From contig NZ_AP025144.1 in the NCBI RefSeq assembly GCF_019977755.1, positions 806,001 through 870,000 on the forward strand: a DNA stretch of 64,000 bases, written 5' to 3'. Both the position numbers and the translations under genes were made by a program. Origin of the DNA: Vibrio penaeicida. Lineage in GTDB: Bacteria; Pseudomonadota; Gammaproteobacteria; Enterobacterales; Vibrionaceae. Positions 17,340 to 26,875 of the stretch are shown here, piece by piece. The first letter of the stretch is position 1, and each line of letters starts with the position of its first letter. The notes beneath the pieces are model-generated. The model was not told the origin of the DNA, did not search any database, and worked only from the letters and a program-made list of their open reading frames with translations.

Positions 17340-18920
17340 ATGGATATGAGCGCAGACAACAATGCAGAACCTTTGGTTATGGGGATTGATGCTGGGACGG
17401 GTGGTTTAAGAATTGGCGTATTCAATGCTAAAGGTGAATGCCGATACTTGCGAAATCAAGATTACGCCACTTGCTTCCCCAAGCCAGGGTGGGCAGAGCA
17501 GAGCCCAGAAGATTGGTGGAGTGCGTTAGTAAACTCTGTTCAAACACTGTTTTCGGAATCTGACATTAAACCCGAGCAAATCCGTGCTATTGCTGTGGAT
17601 GGAACCGCGAGTACCGTGGTATGCGTGGACGATAATGGTGAATCCATAGGACCTGCTATTTTATGGATGGATGCCCGCGCCAGCGATCAGGCTGAGAATA
17701 TTTTTCGCACTGGACATCCCATTTTAGAGCGATCAAGTGCCGGGGTCAGTTCTGAGATGATGTTGCCCAAGTTATTGTGGCTGAAAGAGAATGACCCAGA
17801 GCGTTTCGAGCAGTCCCGCTATTTTATGGAAGAAGTGGATTATTTGACGATGAAACTCAGTGGTGTTCCTGCATTGAGTATCAATCACATTACGCATCGA
17901 TGGTTTTACAACCCGCGTACAGGAGGTTGGCCGCATGACTTTTATCAACATATTGGGCTCGGCAACATTGTTGAAAAATTTCCAGAACGCGTGCTGCCAA
18001 TGGGAGAGTCGGTCGGTAAAATTTCGAACGATGTCGCGGAGTTAACAGGGTTATCGCCCGATACCTTGATAGCCATGGGCGGCTGTGACGCTTACGTAGG
18101 AATGTTAGGGCTCAATGCCGTAAGAAAGAATCAAGCCGCGTTGATCACAGGATCTTCCCATGTATTTTTGCCTGTATCAGACAGCACGGCACCGATTAAA
18201 GGGGTGTTTGGTCCTCATCCAGATTGTGTGATCCCCGGTTTAACGGTGTATGAAGGGGGGCAGGTCTCTAGCGGCTCTATCATAAAATGGTACAACGACA
18301 ACTTCATTCATGAAGCGATGTTCGACAACCCCGGGTTACTGGAAAAAAACACAGATAAGTTGGAGAAACTAACTCAAGAAGCCAAACAGATCTCGATTGG
18401 GTCTGAAGGGTTAATTGTATTGGATTACTGGCAGGGAAACCGAACGCCGCATACCGACTATAAAGTTCAAGGTGCCATTTGGGGGCTGACGTTGAAACAC
18501 AGTAAGGCCCATGTGTATCGAGCGATTTGTGAATCTATTGCCTACGCGACAGAAAGCATGCTGACTCGGCTTCGGAAAAACGGTGTCCACATCAATGCCA
18601 TGTATTTTGGGGGGGGATTCTCTAAAAGCGAATTCAGTTTGCAGCTTCATGCCGATGTTAGCAACGTCGATATTTATGTTCCTGAGTTTACGGAAGCAAC
18701 CGTGCTTGGGTGTGCCATCTGCGCGGCTAAAACTGCTGGGTTTTACGGCGATTTGGTCACCGCTTCCGACAATATGGTCACCATCACCAAGGTCATTAAG
18801 CCCAACCCGAAATCTCACCAAGATTATCAGTTCTATTTTTATTTGTACGAAAAAACGTACGACGCGATGATGCCTCTCATGCACGAGATGGCGGAGCGAC
18901 CGGATTCTGAAAGTACGTAG
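17340..18920 (+). CDS. FGGY-family carbohydrate kinase, first of two
   Basis: 526 residues. The N-terminal phosphate loop is GIDAGTGGLRIG near residue 14, with VDGTAST near residue 84, ILWMDARA near residue 105, a GGCDAYVG active-site segment near residue 246, and the C-terminal adenosine motif FGGGFSKSE near residue 421. FGGY kinases phosphorylate sugars or polyols with ATP in the cytoplasm. The closest general likeness is to xylulokinase/ribulokinase-type enzymes, but the substrate cannot be assigned. A GGA lies 4 nt before ATG 17340, and an ATG at 17346 is a reasonable alternative. Confidence 0.9.
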   Translation: MDMSADNNAEPLVMGIDAGTGGLRIGVFNAKGECRYLRNQDYATCFPKPGWAEQSPEDWWSALVNSVQTLFSESDIKPEQIRAIAVDGTASTVVCVDDNGESIGPAILWMDARASDQAENIFRTGHPILERSSAGVSSEMMLPKLLWLKENDPERFEQSRYFMEEVDYLTMKLSGVPALSINHITHRWFYNPRTGGWPHDFYQHIGLGNIVEKFPERVLPMGESVGKISNDVAELTGLSPDTLIAMGGCDAYVGMLGLNAVRKNQAALITGSSHVFLPVSDSTAPIKGVFGPHPDCVIPGLTVYEGGQVSSGSIIKWYNDNFIHEAMFDNPGLLEKNTDKLEKLTQEAKQISIGSEGLIVLDYWQGNRTPHTDYKVQGAIWGLTLKHSKAHVYRAICESIAYATESMLTRLRKNGVHINAMYFGGGFSKSEFSLQLHADVSNVDIYVPEFTEATVLGCAICAAKTAGFYGDLVTASDNMVTITKVIKPNPKSHQDYQFYFYLYEKTYDAMMPLMHEMAERPDSEST

Positions 18921-18986
18921 AACCCGAACGATACCCAATTGAAACAGGTCAACAGACCTTAATTATTCTATCTACGTGAGGCATAC

Positions 18987-20021
18987 ATGAAAGCGCTAGT
19001 AAAAACTCAGTCAGGCGTTGGGCACCTGAGGTTATCTGACATCCAAAAACCCACTCCTCTCGCCAATGAAGTATTGGTAAAAGTCAAAGCAGCAGGAATA
19101 TGTGGAACCGATCTTCACATCAAAAAAGATACCTTTATTAATTTTCCACCTGTGACTTTAGGGCATGAGTTTTCTGGGGAAATAGTCTCTGTTGGAGAGG
19201 CGGTAACGGGCTCTCAGGTAGGCGAACGTATTGTTTCCCAACCCCATAAAGGCGGCTGTGGTCATTGTCGATATTGCAAAAATGGACAGGTCGAGATCTG
19301 CCCAGAGAAAAAAGCCATTGGTTACAAAATTGATGGCTGTTTTTCTGACTATATATGTATGCCCGCGGCGTCGCTACACCGCATACCCGACTCGTTATCT
19401 TTTGAAGAAGCCGCGTTAGCCGAGCCACTTGCTGTCGGCGTGAAAGCTGTGTTAGAGCGCTCCAAAGTTGAACCCAACGATGTCGTGGTGGTGCTTGGTT
19501 GTGGTGCGATAGGGCTGCTTGCAGCTGCCGCAGCTAAAGCCAGTGGAGCAAAAAAAGTTTTGGTAACAGGCATGGACAGTGATCTTGATGTCCGGCTAAG
19601 GATTGCTAAAGAGATGGGTATGGACGATGCGGTGAGCGTTCAGCAGGTGGATATCAAAGAGAAGATAGCGGATTGGACGAATGGATTAGGTGCCGACTTA
19701 GTGGTGGAAGCCAGCGGGGCTCCTGCTGCTATTAGCCAAGCATTTGAATTAGTGCGCCGAGATGGTCGAATTTGCGCCATTGGATTAACGGGAAAAGAGT
19801 CGGTGCCTGTTCCTTGGAACCTTGCGATGCATAACTCCGTTACTTTATCGTGCAGTTACAGCACCAGTTGGACCAGCTGGGAGACCGCGATTTCGTTACT
19901 GGATTCAAAGCGCGTCAATGTCGCGCCTTTGATGTCAGGAACGTATTCACTCCACGAGTATGAAGATGCGTTTCGACAGCTTGAAAACCTCCAAGCCGTA
20001 AAAAACTTATTCGTTTTCTGA
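18987..20021 (+). CDS. Zinc-dependent medium-chain alcohol/polyol dehydrogenase
   Basis: 344 residues. Catalytic zinc ligands are visible: Cys in GICGTD near residue 38 and His-Glu in LGHEF near residue 60. Four structural-zinc cysteines occur in GGCGHCRYCKNGQVEIC (about residues 88-105). The coenzyme-binding loop is GCGAIG near residue 172. The family includes sorbitol, xylitol, threonine and galactitol-phosphate dehydrogenases. Together with the SDR it gives this operon two separate dehydrogenation steps. It lies between the two FGGY kinase genes, 17 bp from the second. Confidence 0.92.
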   Translation: MKALVKTQSGVGHLRLSDIQKPTPLANEVLVKVKAAGICGTDLHIKKDTFINFPPVTLGHEFSGEIVSVGEAVTGSQVGERIVSQPHKGGCGHCRYCKNGQVEICPEKKAIGYKIDGCFSDYICMPAASLHRIPDSLSFEEAALAEPLAVGVKAVLERSKVEPNDVVVVLGCGAIGLLAAAAAKASGAKKVLVTGMDSDLDVRLRIAKEMGMDDAVSVQQVDIKEKIADWTNGLGADLVVEASGAPAAISQAFELVRRDGRICAIGLTGKESVPVPWNLAMHNSVTLSCSYSTSWTSWETAISLLDSKRVNVAPLMSGTYSLHEYEDAFRQLENLQAVKNLFVF

Positions 20022-20038
20022 GAATATGAGAGGGTAGC

Positions 20039-21589
20039 ATGAACAAAAATGAAAGATTGCTCATTGGTGTAGACTGCAGTACCAGTGCAACCAAGGTAAT
20101 TGTGTTTTCTATGTCGGGGAAAATTGTTGCTCAGAGTGCTCATAGCTACCCTCTTATTATGGAAAAACCGGGTTGGGTAGAGCAGAAAGCTGAAGATTGG
20201 TGGAATGCGTTTATTGCAGGGTGTCAGGACGTGATGTGTCACCCAGATGTAGATGCGAGGAAAATTTCTGGCATCGGTATTACTCATCAACGGTTCACTT
20301 TTGTTCCCGTTGATTCAGATATGAAACCGCTTCGAAATGCCATTTTGTGGAACGACATTCGATGCAGTGAAGAGGCAGAATTTGCTGGAAGAGAAATTGG
20401 TGCACAACTGATATTCAGTAAAACAGGGTATGCGCCAGGGCAATGGACTTTGTACAAAGCTTTGTGGTTAAAGCGCCACGAACCGGGCTTGTATTCACGA
20501 ACGTTTAAACTGATGCTGGTGCAAGATTACTTGGTTTACCAACTTACTCGCCAATTGGTTACCCTTAGCGGTGCGGCAACCATGACAGGTGCCCTCGATA
20601 TCGAAACACCGACTCAATGGGCGAGCGAAATTATTGGTGCTCTAGGTGTAAGAAAAGACATATGGATTGATACGATATTACCCGGTTGTAGCTCTGCGGG
20701 AGCCGTCACGAAAGAAGCTAGCCAGATAACAGGGCTGCCTGAAGGGATTCCCGTTGTGGTGACGGCCGGGGATCAACCATGTGGCATTCTTGGTGCGGGT
20801 GTTACGGAACCGGGTGAGATTGGTATCAACGGTGGTACATCTTGCACCAATGAAATGCTGGTGAAAAGTTTGCCCTCCCGAGATCGGCAAGATTACATTA
20901 TTGAACTCAGCCCTTCTGGTAACTATGTGATGGAAAATTACATCTCAAGCGGTGGCTCGGCACTGATGAAGTGGTATAGAAATAATTTTTGTTTGAGTGG
21001 TAATAACGAAGAAGTGTGCCCTGATTGGAGTGATGTTTATCGATCTGCGGAGCGAAGCCCCGTCGGGAATAGTGGCATGATGATTGTGCCGTATTTTCAG
21101 GGAGCAAACGGACCTTATTGGGATTTAAATGCACGTGGGATGGCGTTCGGGCTTCACACTGAACATGGTCAACCACAGATGGTTCGCGGAATCATGGAAG
21201 GGCTGGCTTATGAGTCGAGACGGCAAGGTGAGCTGATGGAAGTGGGCGCGAAAACGGTAATAGAACAGATTAAAATGTACGGAGGCTCTGCGCGAAGTGA
21301 TGTATGGAATCAGATTTTCGCTGATGTGTTTAACAAGCCCGTACTCGTTCCTAATACCTCAGAAACCACCGCCTTGGGTGCAGCGATTAGTGCCGCTGTC
21401 GGTTGTGGTGAATACAACGATTGCAAGTCAGCTGCAGAAAACATGGTGTCGGTAAAATGCTGCTTCAATCCGATTTCAAAGAATGTTGATATCTACAATG
21501 AGTATTATCAGAAAGTGTACTTACACCTTCACGACGCCGTGAAAACCTTATCTAAAACCAATGCTCAAATTACCTCGAATCTCGTTTGA
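20039..21589 (+). CDS. FGGY-family carbohydrate kinase, second of two
   Basis: 516 residues. The phosphate loop is GVDCSTSATKV near residue 10. Further motifs are GITHQRFTFVPVD near residue 80, ILWNDIRC near residue 102, AGDQPCGILGAG near residue 241 and MYGGSARSD near residue 413. It is only distantly similar to the first kinase in the operon, so this is not a recent duplication and the two probably act on different intermediates. The start is preceded by GAGAGG. It is the last gene of the operon; only a weak hairpin (AAGGCT/AGCCTT near 21600-21636) follows. Confidence 0.9.
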   Translation: MNKNERLLIGVDCSTSATKVIVFSMSGKIVAQSAHSYPLIMEKPGWVEQKAEDWWNAFIAGCQDVMCHPDVDARKISGIGITHQRFTFVPVDSDMKPLRNAILWNDIRCSEEAEFAGREIGAQLIFSKTGYAPGQWTLYKALWLKRHEPGLYSRTFKLMLVQDYLVYQLTRQLVTLSGAATMTGALDIETPTQWASEIIGALGVRKDIWIDTILPGCSSAGAVTKEASQITGLPEGIPVVVTAGDQPCGILGAGVTEPGEIGINGGTSCTNEMLVKSLPSRDRQDYIIELSPSGNYVMENYISSGGSALMKWYRNNFCLSGNNEEVCPDWSDVYRSAERSPVGNSGMMIVPYFQGANGPYWDLNARGMAFGLHTEHGQPQMVRGIMEGLAYESRRQGELMEVGAKTVIEQIKMYGGSARSDVWNQIFADVFNKPVLVPNTSETTALGAAISAAVGCGEYNDCKSAAENMVSVKCCFNPISKNVDIYNEYYQKVYLHLHDAVKTLSKTNAQITSNLV

Positions 21590-21693
21590 AAGCCCAACAA
21601 AAGGCTGCGGCAGCAGATATAGCCTTCCCCCTGCATTTTGAGCTGGTTTGGGTATAAACTAAACGAAGAATCTCAGCACAATGTAGTCAGTCC

Positions 21694-22470
21694 ATGTCTT
21701 CACTCTTTGATACCCATTGCCATTTCGACTTTGATGTTTTTTCTGATATTGATGCAGAACTTGCATTAGCCAAACAATCTGATGTAGAGCGAATCTTGAT
21801 TCCTGCTGTTGGCTTGGTTAACTGGGATAAAGTGAACGAGCTTGCTTCTAGCCACCAAGAAATTTACTTCGCATTAGGGCTTCACCCTTATTTCATCGAC
21901 CAACATCTGGATACGCATTTGGAACAGCTGGACGACAGGCTCCAAGATCGCAGTGACAAATGTGTTGCCGTTGGTGAGTGTGGGTTGGACTTTTATTCCG
22001 GTAGCGATACCCAAGCGAAACAAGAAGTGCTCCTTCAGGGGCAGATTGAATTGGCAAAGCGACACCAGCTTCCACTGATTCTTCATCAAAGAAAGTCCCA
22101 TCAATCGATGGTATCGATGCTCAGAAAGTCACGATTTGATGGTGGGGGAGTGATTCATGGTTTCAGTGGTAGCTTTCAACAAGCCAAAGATTGGATTGAT
22201 CTCGGGTTTGCTATTGGTGTTGGTGGGACAATTACTTACCCAAGAGCTCAAAAAACACGCAATACGATCACCAAATTACCCCTCGATTCCTTGGTGCTAG
22301 AAACCGATGCACCCGATATGCCTATGAATGGATATCAAGGAAAGCCAAATCACCCTAAGCACTTACCTCTAGTCTTGGAATGTCTTGCGGAGCTCAAAAA
22401 AAGAACAAAGCAAACGATTGCGCCACAGCTGTGGAGTAAAAGCAATTTAGTGTTCGGAATTTGTGAATAA
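21694..22470 (+). CDS. TatD-family metal-dependent hydrolase
   Basis: 258 residues. The TIM-barrel metallohydrolase signature is complete: DTHCHFD near residue 6, GECGLDFY near residue 91, HQRKSH near residue 129, HGFSGS near residue 153 and LETDAPD near residue 204. TatD-family enzymes are cytoplasmic nucleases. The position next to nupC and the deo genes is a standard Vibrio arrangement. Members in this slot may help with deoxyribonucleotide salvage, but that is not shown by sequence. Confidence 0.9.
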   Translation: MSSLFDTHCHFDFDVFSDIDAELALAKQSDVERILIPAVGLVNWDKVNELASSHQEIYFALGLHPYFIDQHLDTHLEQLDDRLQDRSDKCVAVGECGLDFYSGSDTQAKQEVLLQGQIELAKRHQLPLILHQRKSHQSMVSMLRKSRFDGGGVIHGFSGSFQQAKDWIDLGFAIGVGGTITYPRAQKTRNTITKLPLDSLVLETDAPDMPMNGYQGKPNHPKHLPLVLECLAELKKRTKQTIAPQLWSKSNLVFGICE

Positions 22471-22514
22471 ATCGCCATCTTCACTGAAAGTTCCGCGAGC
22501 ATACGATTGCTTTG

Positions 22515-22530
22515 TGTGATTGTTGTCACA
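22515..22530. promoter_or_regulatory. Perfect CRP-binding consensus upstream of nupC
   Basis: TGTGATTGTTGTCACA matches TGTGA-N6-TCACA exactly, centred at 22522.5. A second, half-matching site (TGTGACTATGCCATTA) is centred 52 bp downstream at 22574.5. With the -10 element at 22604-22609 the two centres fall near -93 and -41, the layout of E. coli deoP2. Confidence 0.85.
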
Positions 22531-22603
22531 GTTTATAATGATACAAGAGTGAATAAGGCACGAATTTGTGACTATGCCATTACTTTATTTATAGCGGGGT
22601 GCT

Positions 22604-22609
22604 TATAAT
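22604..22609 (+). promoter_or_regulatory. Putative -10 element of the nupC promoter
   Basis: TATAAT preceded by TG three bases upstream; a clear -35 hexamer is lacking, as expected for a CRP-dependent promoter. It predicts a start near 22616 and a leader of about 60 nt before nupC. Another TATAAT at 22534-22539 lies right against the CRP site and fits activation less well. Confidence 0.6.
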
Positions 22610-22676
22610 GCCCACGCTTCATATAAGCGCCAATTTGTAACACGCCAATAAATAACTAATAAGGAAGTCATAAACT

Positions 22677-23939
22677 ATGAGCCTGTTTATGAGCCTCGTC
22701 GGTATCGTTGTACTGCTAGGAATTGCAGTACTGTTATCCGGCAACCGCAAAGCAATTAATTTCAGAACAGTGGGTGGCGCTTTTGCTATCCAATTCGCAC
22801 TCGGTGCTTTTGTTCTATACATCCCTTGGGGTCGTGATCTTCTGGCTGCATTCTCTGCAGGTGTTCAGAATGTGATCGACTACGGTAAAGACGGAACAGG
22901 TTTCCTGTTCGGTAGCTTAGTTAACTTCTCTGTTGACGGTATTGGCTTCATCTTTGCTTTCCAAGTTCTACCAACACTGATCTTCTTCTCTGCACTTATC
23001 TCCGTTCTTTACTACGTAGGTATCATGCAGTGGGTAATCAAGATTCTTGGTGGTGCTCTTCAAAAAGCATTGGGCACATCTCGTGCAGAATCCATGTCGG
23101 CAGCAGCTAACATTTTTGTAGGTCAAACAGAAGCACCTCTAGTGGTTCGTCCATTCGTACCTAAAATGACTCAATCTGAGTTGTTCGCGGTAATGTGTGG
23201 TGGTCTAGCATCTGTAGCGGGTGGTGTACTAGCAGGTTACGCATCAATGGGTGTACCTCTAGAGTACCTTGTTGCCGCGTCCTTCATGGCAGCACCTGGT
23301 GGTCTTCTGTTCGCTAAAATCATCATGCCTGAAACTGAAAAGGCAAAAGATGACCTTGATTCTGATATCGATGGCGGCGACGACAAACCAGCTAACGTAA
23401 TTGATGCAGCAGCAGGCGGTGCGTCTGTTGGTCTTCAGCTAGCACTAAACGTTGGTGCAATGCTATTGGCATTCATCGGTCTAATCGCTCTAGTAAACGG
23501 CGTTCTTGGTGGCGTTGGTGGCTGGTTCGGTATGCCTGAACTGACTCTAGAACTTGTTCTTGGTTGGGTATTCGCTCCTCTAGCATTCATTATTGGTGTG
23601 CCGTGGGAAGAAGCGACACTCGCTGGTTCATTCATTGGTCAGAAGATTGTTGTAAACGAATTCGTTGCTTACTTGAACTTCACACCATACATCGGTGAAG
23701 GTGCGAAAGTGGTAGCGGAAACAGGTCTGCCAATGTCTGAGAAGACAACAGCAATCATCGCATTTGCATTGTGTGGTTTCGCGAACCTTTCATCTATCGC
23801 GATTCTACTTGGTGGTCTAGGTAGCCTTGCGCCTTCACGTCGTCACGACATCGCTCGTATGGGTGTGAAAGCTGTTATTGCAGGTACGCTATCTAACCTA
23901 ATGGCAGCGACTATCGCTGGTCTATTCTTGTCTTTCTAA
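22677..23939 (+). CDS. nupC: NupC-type concentrative nucleoside transporter
   Basis: 420 residues, close to the usual CNT-family length. It is strongly hydrophobic with about 8-10 membrane segments. The nucleoside-binding region [12 protein letters not shown] is near residue 149, and the C-terminal half contains FVAYLNF and [11 protein letters not shown] (about residues 322-380). It takes up pyrimidine (and some purine) nucleosides with cations across the inner membrane. It supplies substrates to the deoC-deoA-deoD genes downstream. AAGGAAG precedes the start. Its promoter has CRP-type sites, and a terminator follows. Confidence 0.95.
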   Translation: MSLFMSLVGIVVLLGIAVLLSGNRKAINFRTVGGAFAIQFALGAFVLYIPWGRDLLAAFSAGVQNVIDYGKDGTGFLFGSLVNFSVDGIGFIFAFQVLPTLIFFSALISVLYYVGIMQWVIKILGGALQKALGTSRAESMSAAANIFVGQTEAPLVVRPFVPKMTQSELFAVMCGGLASVAGGVLAGYASMGVPLEYLVAASFMAAPGGLLFAKIIMPETEKAKDDLDSDIDGGDDKPANVIDAAAGGASVGLQLALNVGAMLLAFIGLIALVNGVLGGVGGWFGMPELTLELVLGWVFAPLAFIIGVPWEEATLAGSFIGQKIVVNEFVAYLNFTPYIGEGAKVVAETGLPMSEKTTAIIAFALCGFANLSSIAILLGGLGSLAPSRRHDIARMGVKAVIAGTLSNLMAATIAGLFLSF

Positions 23940-23976
23940 GTGTAAAGAGAAAGATTATATAGACGCCACGAAAACC

Positions 23977-24012
23977 AACCCCGTAGCAAGAAATTGCTGC
24001 GGGGTTTTTTTT
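23977..24012 (+). terminator. Rho-independent terminator of nupC
   Basis: A 13-bp stem (AACCCCGTAGCAA with TTGCTGCGGGGTT, one wobble), a GAAA loop and an eight-T run, 38 bp after the nupC stop. Confidence 0.93.
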
Positions 24013-24365
24013 GTTTTAAGCGGACTGAATTTTTTGAGATACAAACCGTTTGCGTCACATGGAATGCTATTGTTTTGAACAAATAGAGCGTATTGTATAG
24101 ATCGTGAAAAGGTCAGACCTTTGCAGGAAGCAAAGAGACCCGAATTTGTGAAAAACGTTAGCCACGACTTAGGCGTCAAAACTTAACGTTGTGCCATAGA
24201 CCTTATGGGTACTGTGCGGTGACAGGGATAGCAATTGAACTCGACATCTCGCTTTCTAGTAATGCGAAAATGAAAGAGTTTAAGTCTTCAGGGAACCAAG
24301 TCCGTTCATGTTGTGATGAGTTACCAAACTCACTTACTAATTGAATAAACTGATCGGAGATAGAA
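24013..24365 (+). promoter_or_regulatory. Leader/promoter region of deoC
   Basis: About 350 bp without a gene. It holds overlapping small inverted repeats: AAGGTC-A-GACCTT at 24109-24121 and TTTGC-AGGAA-GCAAA at 24120-24134. They are possible operator or RNA-structure elements. A CRP-like half-site TCACA occurs near 24055. No clear -35/-10 pair could be fixed by eye. The ribosome binding site is GGAG at 24356-24359. Confidence 0.5.
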
Positions 24366-25142
24366 ATGAGCGATTTAAAAGCAGCAGCTCTACGTGCACT
24401 TAAACTGATGGATTTGACTACGCTGAATGATGATGACACAGATGCGAAGGTGGTTTCGCTATGTCACAACGCAAAATCAGCAGTCGGCAACACGGCCGCC
24501 ATCTGTATTTACCCTCGCTTTATTCCTATTGCTAAGAAGACACTGCGCGAGCAAGGTACACCAGACGTTCGCATCGCGACCGTTACCAACTTCCCACACG
24601 GCAATGACGACATCGATATTGCGGTTGCTGAAACCAAAGCAGCCGTCGCCTATGGTGCTGATGAAGTTGACGTTGTTTTTCCATACCGCGCACTGATCGC
24701 AGGTAATGAAAAAGTCGGCTTCGAACTGGTGAAACAGTGTAAAGAAGCGTGTGGCGATATCCTTCTTAAAGTGATCATTGAAACAGGTGAACTTAAAGAA
24801 GAAGCCTTAATCAAGAAGGCGTCTCAAATTTGTATTGAAGCAGGCGCTGACTTCATCAAAACCTCCACGGGTAAAGTGCCTGTCAATGCCACTCCTGAAT
24901 ACGCGCGTATGATGCTGGAAGTGATCCGCGACATGGGCGTTGCAGAAACCGTTGGCTTTAAGCCTGCTGGTGGTGTTCGCACTGCGGAAGACGCAGCAGC
25001 ATACCTAGCAATGGCAGACGAAATCCTAGGTGACAATTGGGTAGATGCTCGTCACTACCGCTTTGGTGCATCAAGCCTGCTAACCAATCTACTGAATACA
25101 TTAGAAGTAACAGACAAAACGGCTGATCCAGCCGCGTACTAA
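24366..25142 (+). CDS. deoC: 2-deoxyribose-5-phosphate aldolase
   Basis: 258 residues, the size of the gammaproteobacterial DeoC. The Schiff-base lysine lies in FIKTSTGKV near residue 167. The partner residues Asp (VDVVFP near residue 103) and Lys ([11 protein letters not shown] near residue 199) are present. It splits deoxyribose 5-phosphate to acetaldehyde and glyceraldehyde 3-phosphate, the last step of deoxynucleoside breakdown. It lies after nupC and before deoA. A structured spacer separates it from deoA. Confidence 0.97.
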   Translation: MSDLKAAALRALKLMDLTTLNDDDTDAKVVSLCHNAKSAVGNTAAICIYPRFIPIAKKTLREQGTPDVRIATVTNFPHGNDDIDIAVAETKAAVAYGADEVDVVFPYRALIAGNEKVGFELVKQCKEACGDILLKVIIETGELKEEALIKKASQICIEAGADFIKTSTGKVPVNATPEYARMMLEVIRDMGVAETVGFKPAGGVRTAEDAAAYLAMADEILGDNWVDARHYRFGASSLLTNLLNTLEVTDKTADPAAY

Positions 25143-25170
25143 TATTTGAAGCTTCAGCGTTGTTGACTGC

Positions 25171-25222
25171 GTAAGTTCACTCTAAACACATAGGAAATCT
25201 ATGCTCATAGGGGTGAACTTAC
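25171..25222 (+). repeat. Long nested inverted repeat between deoC and deoA
   Basis: Perfect 10-bp arms GTAAGTTCAC (25171-25180) and GTGAACTTAC (25213-25222) enclose 32 nt. A second perfect hairpin, CATAG-GAAAT-CTATG (25189-25203), sits inside. No T run follows, so it is not an ordinary terminator. It may be an mRNA processing or stability element, or a small palindromic repeat. Confidence 0.7.
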
Positions 25223-25358
25223 TTGTCGCCTAGCTGCAACTCCAACTATTTAAAGTATAAAAAATAAGATCTGTTTGATTGTGGGCGATGTTCTCCCGCC
25301 CATATTCTGCCTCTATACCCTACAAAGCTGGACCAATAGAGTCCGGTAGGAACTGACA

Positions 25359-26687
25359 ATGTATTTACCTCAAGAAATTATCCGTAAAAAACGTGACGGC
25401 GAAGTGCTGTCTGCGGAAGAAATTCAATTCTTTATCCAAGGTGTTGCGAAAGGTGAAGTGTCTGAAGGACAAATCGCGGCGTTCGCGATGGCCATTTTCT
25501 TTAATGAAATGAGCATGCCCGAACGAATTGCACTGACTTGTGCGATGCGAGATTCCGGCATGGTGATCAACTGGGATCACATGAACTTTGGTGGTCCGAT
25601 TGTCGATAAGCACTCCACTGGTGGTGTGGGTGATGTGACATCCCTCATGCTTGGCCCAATGGTGGCCGCGTGTGGTGGGTTTGTGCCTATGATTTCCGGA
25701 CGTGGACTGGGGCATACTGGCGGTACACTGGATAAACTGGAATCCATCCCAGGCTACAACATTACGCCAAACAACGAAGTGTTTGGTGACGTAACCAAGG
25801 ATTCGGGTGTGGCCATTATCGGTCAGACAGGGGATCTCGCGCCAGCCGATAAGCGTGTTTACGCTACCCGTGATATCACGGCAACGGTCGATAACATTTC
25901 CCTGATTACTGCCTCTATTCTGTCTAAGAAACTGGCTGCCGGTCTGGATTCACTCGTGATGGACGTAAAAGTGGGTTCCGGTGCGTTTATGCCGACTTAT
26001 GAAGCGTCAGAAGAACTGGCGAAATCAATTGTTGCAGTAGCCAACGGTGCTGGTACTAAAACGACTGCCATCCTTACAGACATGAATCAGGTGCTTGCGT
26101 CTTCTGCAGGTAACGCAGTAGAAGTACGTGAAGCGGTGCAGTTCCTTACTGGTGAATACCGCAATCCACGTTTGCTGGAGATTACTTTAGCACTGTGTAG
26201 TGAAATGCTGGTACTGGGCAAGCTTGCAGACAATACCGAAGATGCGCGCAAAAAGCTGATTGCAGTCCTAGATAATGGAAAAGCGGCTGAATGCTTCGGC
26301 AAGATGGTGGCTGGCTTAGGTGGTCCTGTCGACTTCGTAGAAAACTACGACAACTACCTCGAAAAAGCCGAGATAATCAAACCAGTTTATGCCAAAGAAA
26401 ATGGTGTTGTCTCTTCGATGGACACCCGAGCGATTGGCATGGCAGTCGTGGCGATGGGCGGCGGTCGTCGTGTGGCAACCGACAGTATCGATTACGCGGT
26501 TGGCTTTGATCAATTCATACGCCTTGGTGAAGTCGCAAGCAGTGAGAAGCCACTAGCGGTGATCCACGCACGTACTGAAGCTCAGTGGAATGAAGCGGCT
26601 GACGCCTTACACAAAGCCATTACGGTTGGCGGCGAATATCAAGAGACGCCAGATGTGTATCATCAATTTCGCTCACAAGACGTCTAG
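25359..26687 (+). CDS. deoA: Thymidine phosphorylase
   Basis: 442 residues, typical length. The thymidine/pyrimidine phosphorylase signature begins at [16 protein letters not shown] near residue 113, and the phosphate-binding KHSTGGVGD is near residue 84. It converts thymidine and phosphate to thymine and deoxyribose 1-phosphate. That product normally goes to phosphopentomutase DeoB, whose gene is absent next door. GTAGGAACTGACA precedes the start. 188 bp separate it from deoD. Confidence 0.97.
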   Translation: MYLPQEIIRKKRDGEVLSAEEIQFFIQGVAKGEVSEGQIAAFAMAIFFNEMSMPERIALTCAMRDSGMVINWDHMNFGGPIVDKHSTGGVGDVTSLMLGPMVAACGGFVPMISGRGLGHTGGTLDKLESIPGYNITPNNEVFGDVTKDSGVAIIGQTGDLAPADKRVYATRDITATVDNISLITASILSKKLAAGLDSLVMDVKVGSGAFMPTYEASEELAKSIVAVANGAGTKTTAILTDMNQVLASSAGNAVEVREAVQFLTGEYRNPRLLEITLALCSEMLVLGKLADNTEDARKKLIAVLDNGKAAECFGKMVAGLGGPVDFVENYDNYLEKAEIIKPVYAKENGVVSSMDTRAIGMAVVAMGGGRRVATDSIDYAVGFDQFIRLGEVASSEKPLAVIHARTEAQWNEAADALHKAITVGGEYQETPDVYHQFRSQDV

Positions 26688-26875
26688 ATAGACCAATTTA
26701 TGGAAAAAAGCCTTTCATGGATAACGAAATGAACCGTGCTTTCTTTCATTTTATTTACTCATAATAAGAGCGTAGGCAAAGGTGTTACCGAACGTAAATT
26801 GGGTTGATCTCATGACGCTATAAACGGTATTTTGCCTGCATCGAACATTTATTACTTTTTATAAGGACCACTTCA

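Noticed and set aside
22534..22539. TATAAT directly beside the perfect CRP site as the nupC -10
   Set aside because: It would place CRP over the -23 region, which would block rather than activate. The downstream TATAAT gives the standard -41/-93 layout.
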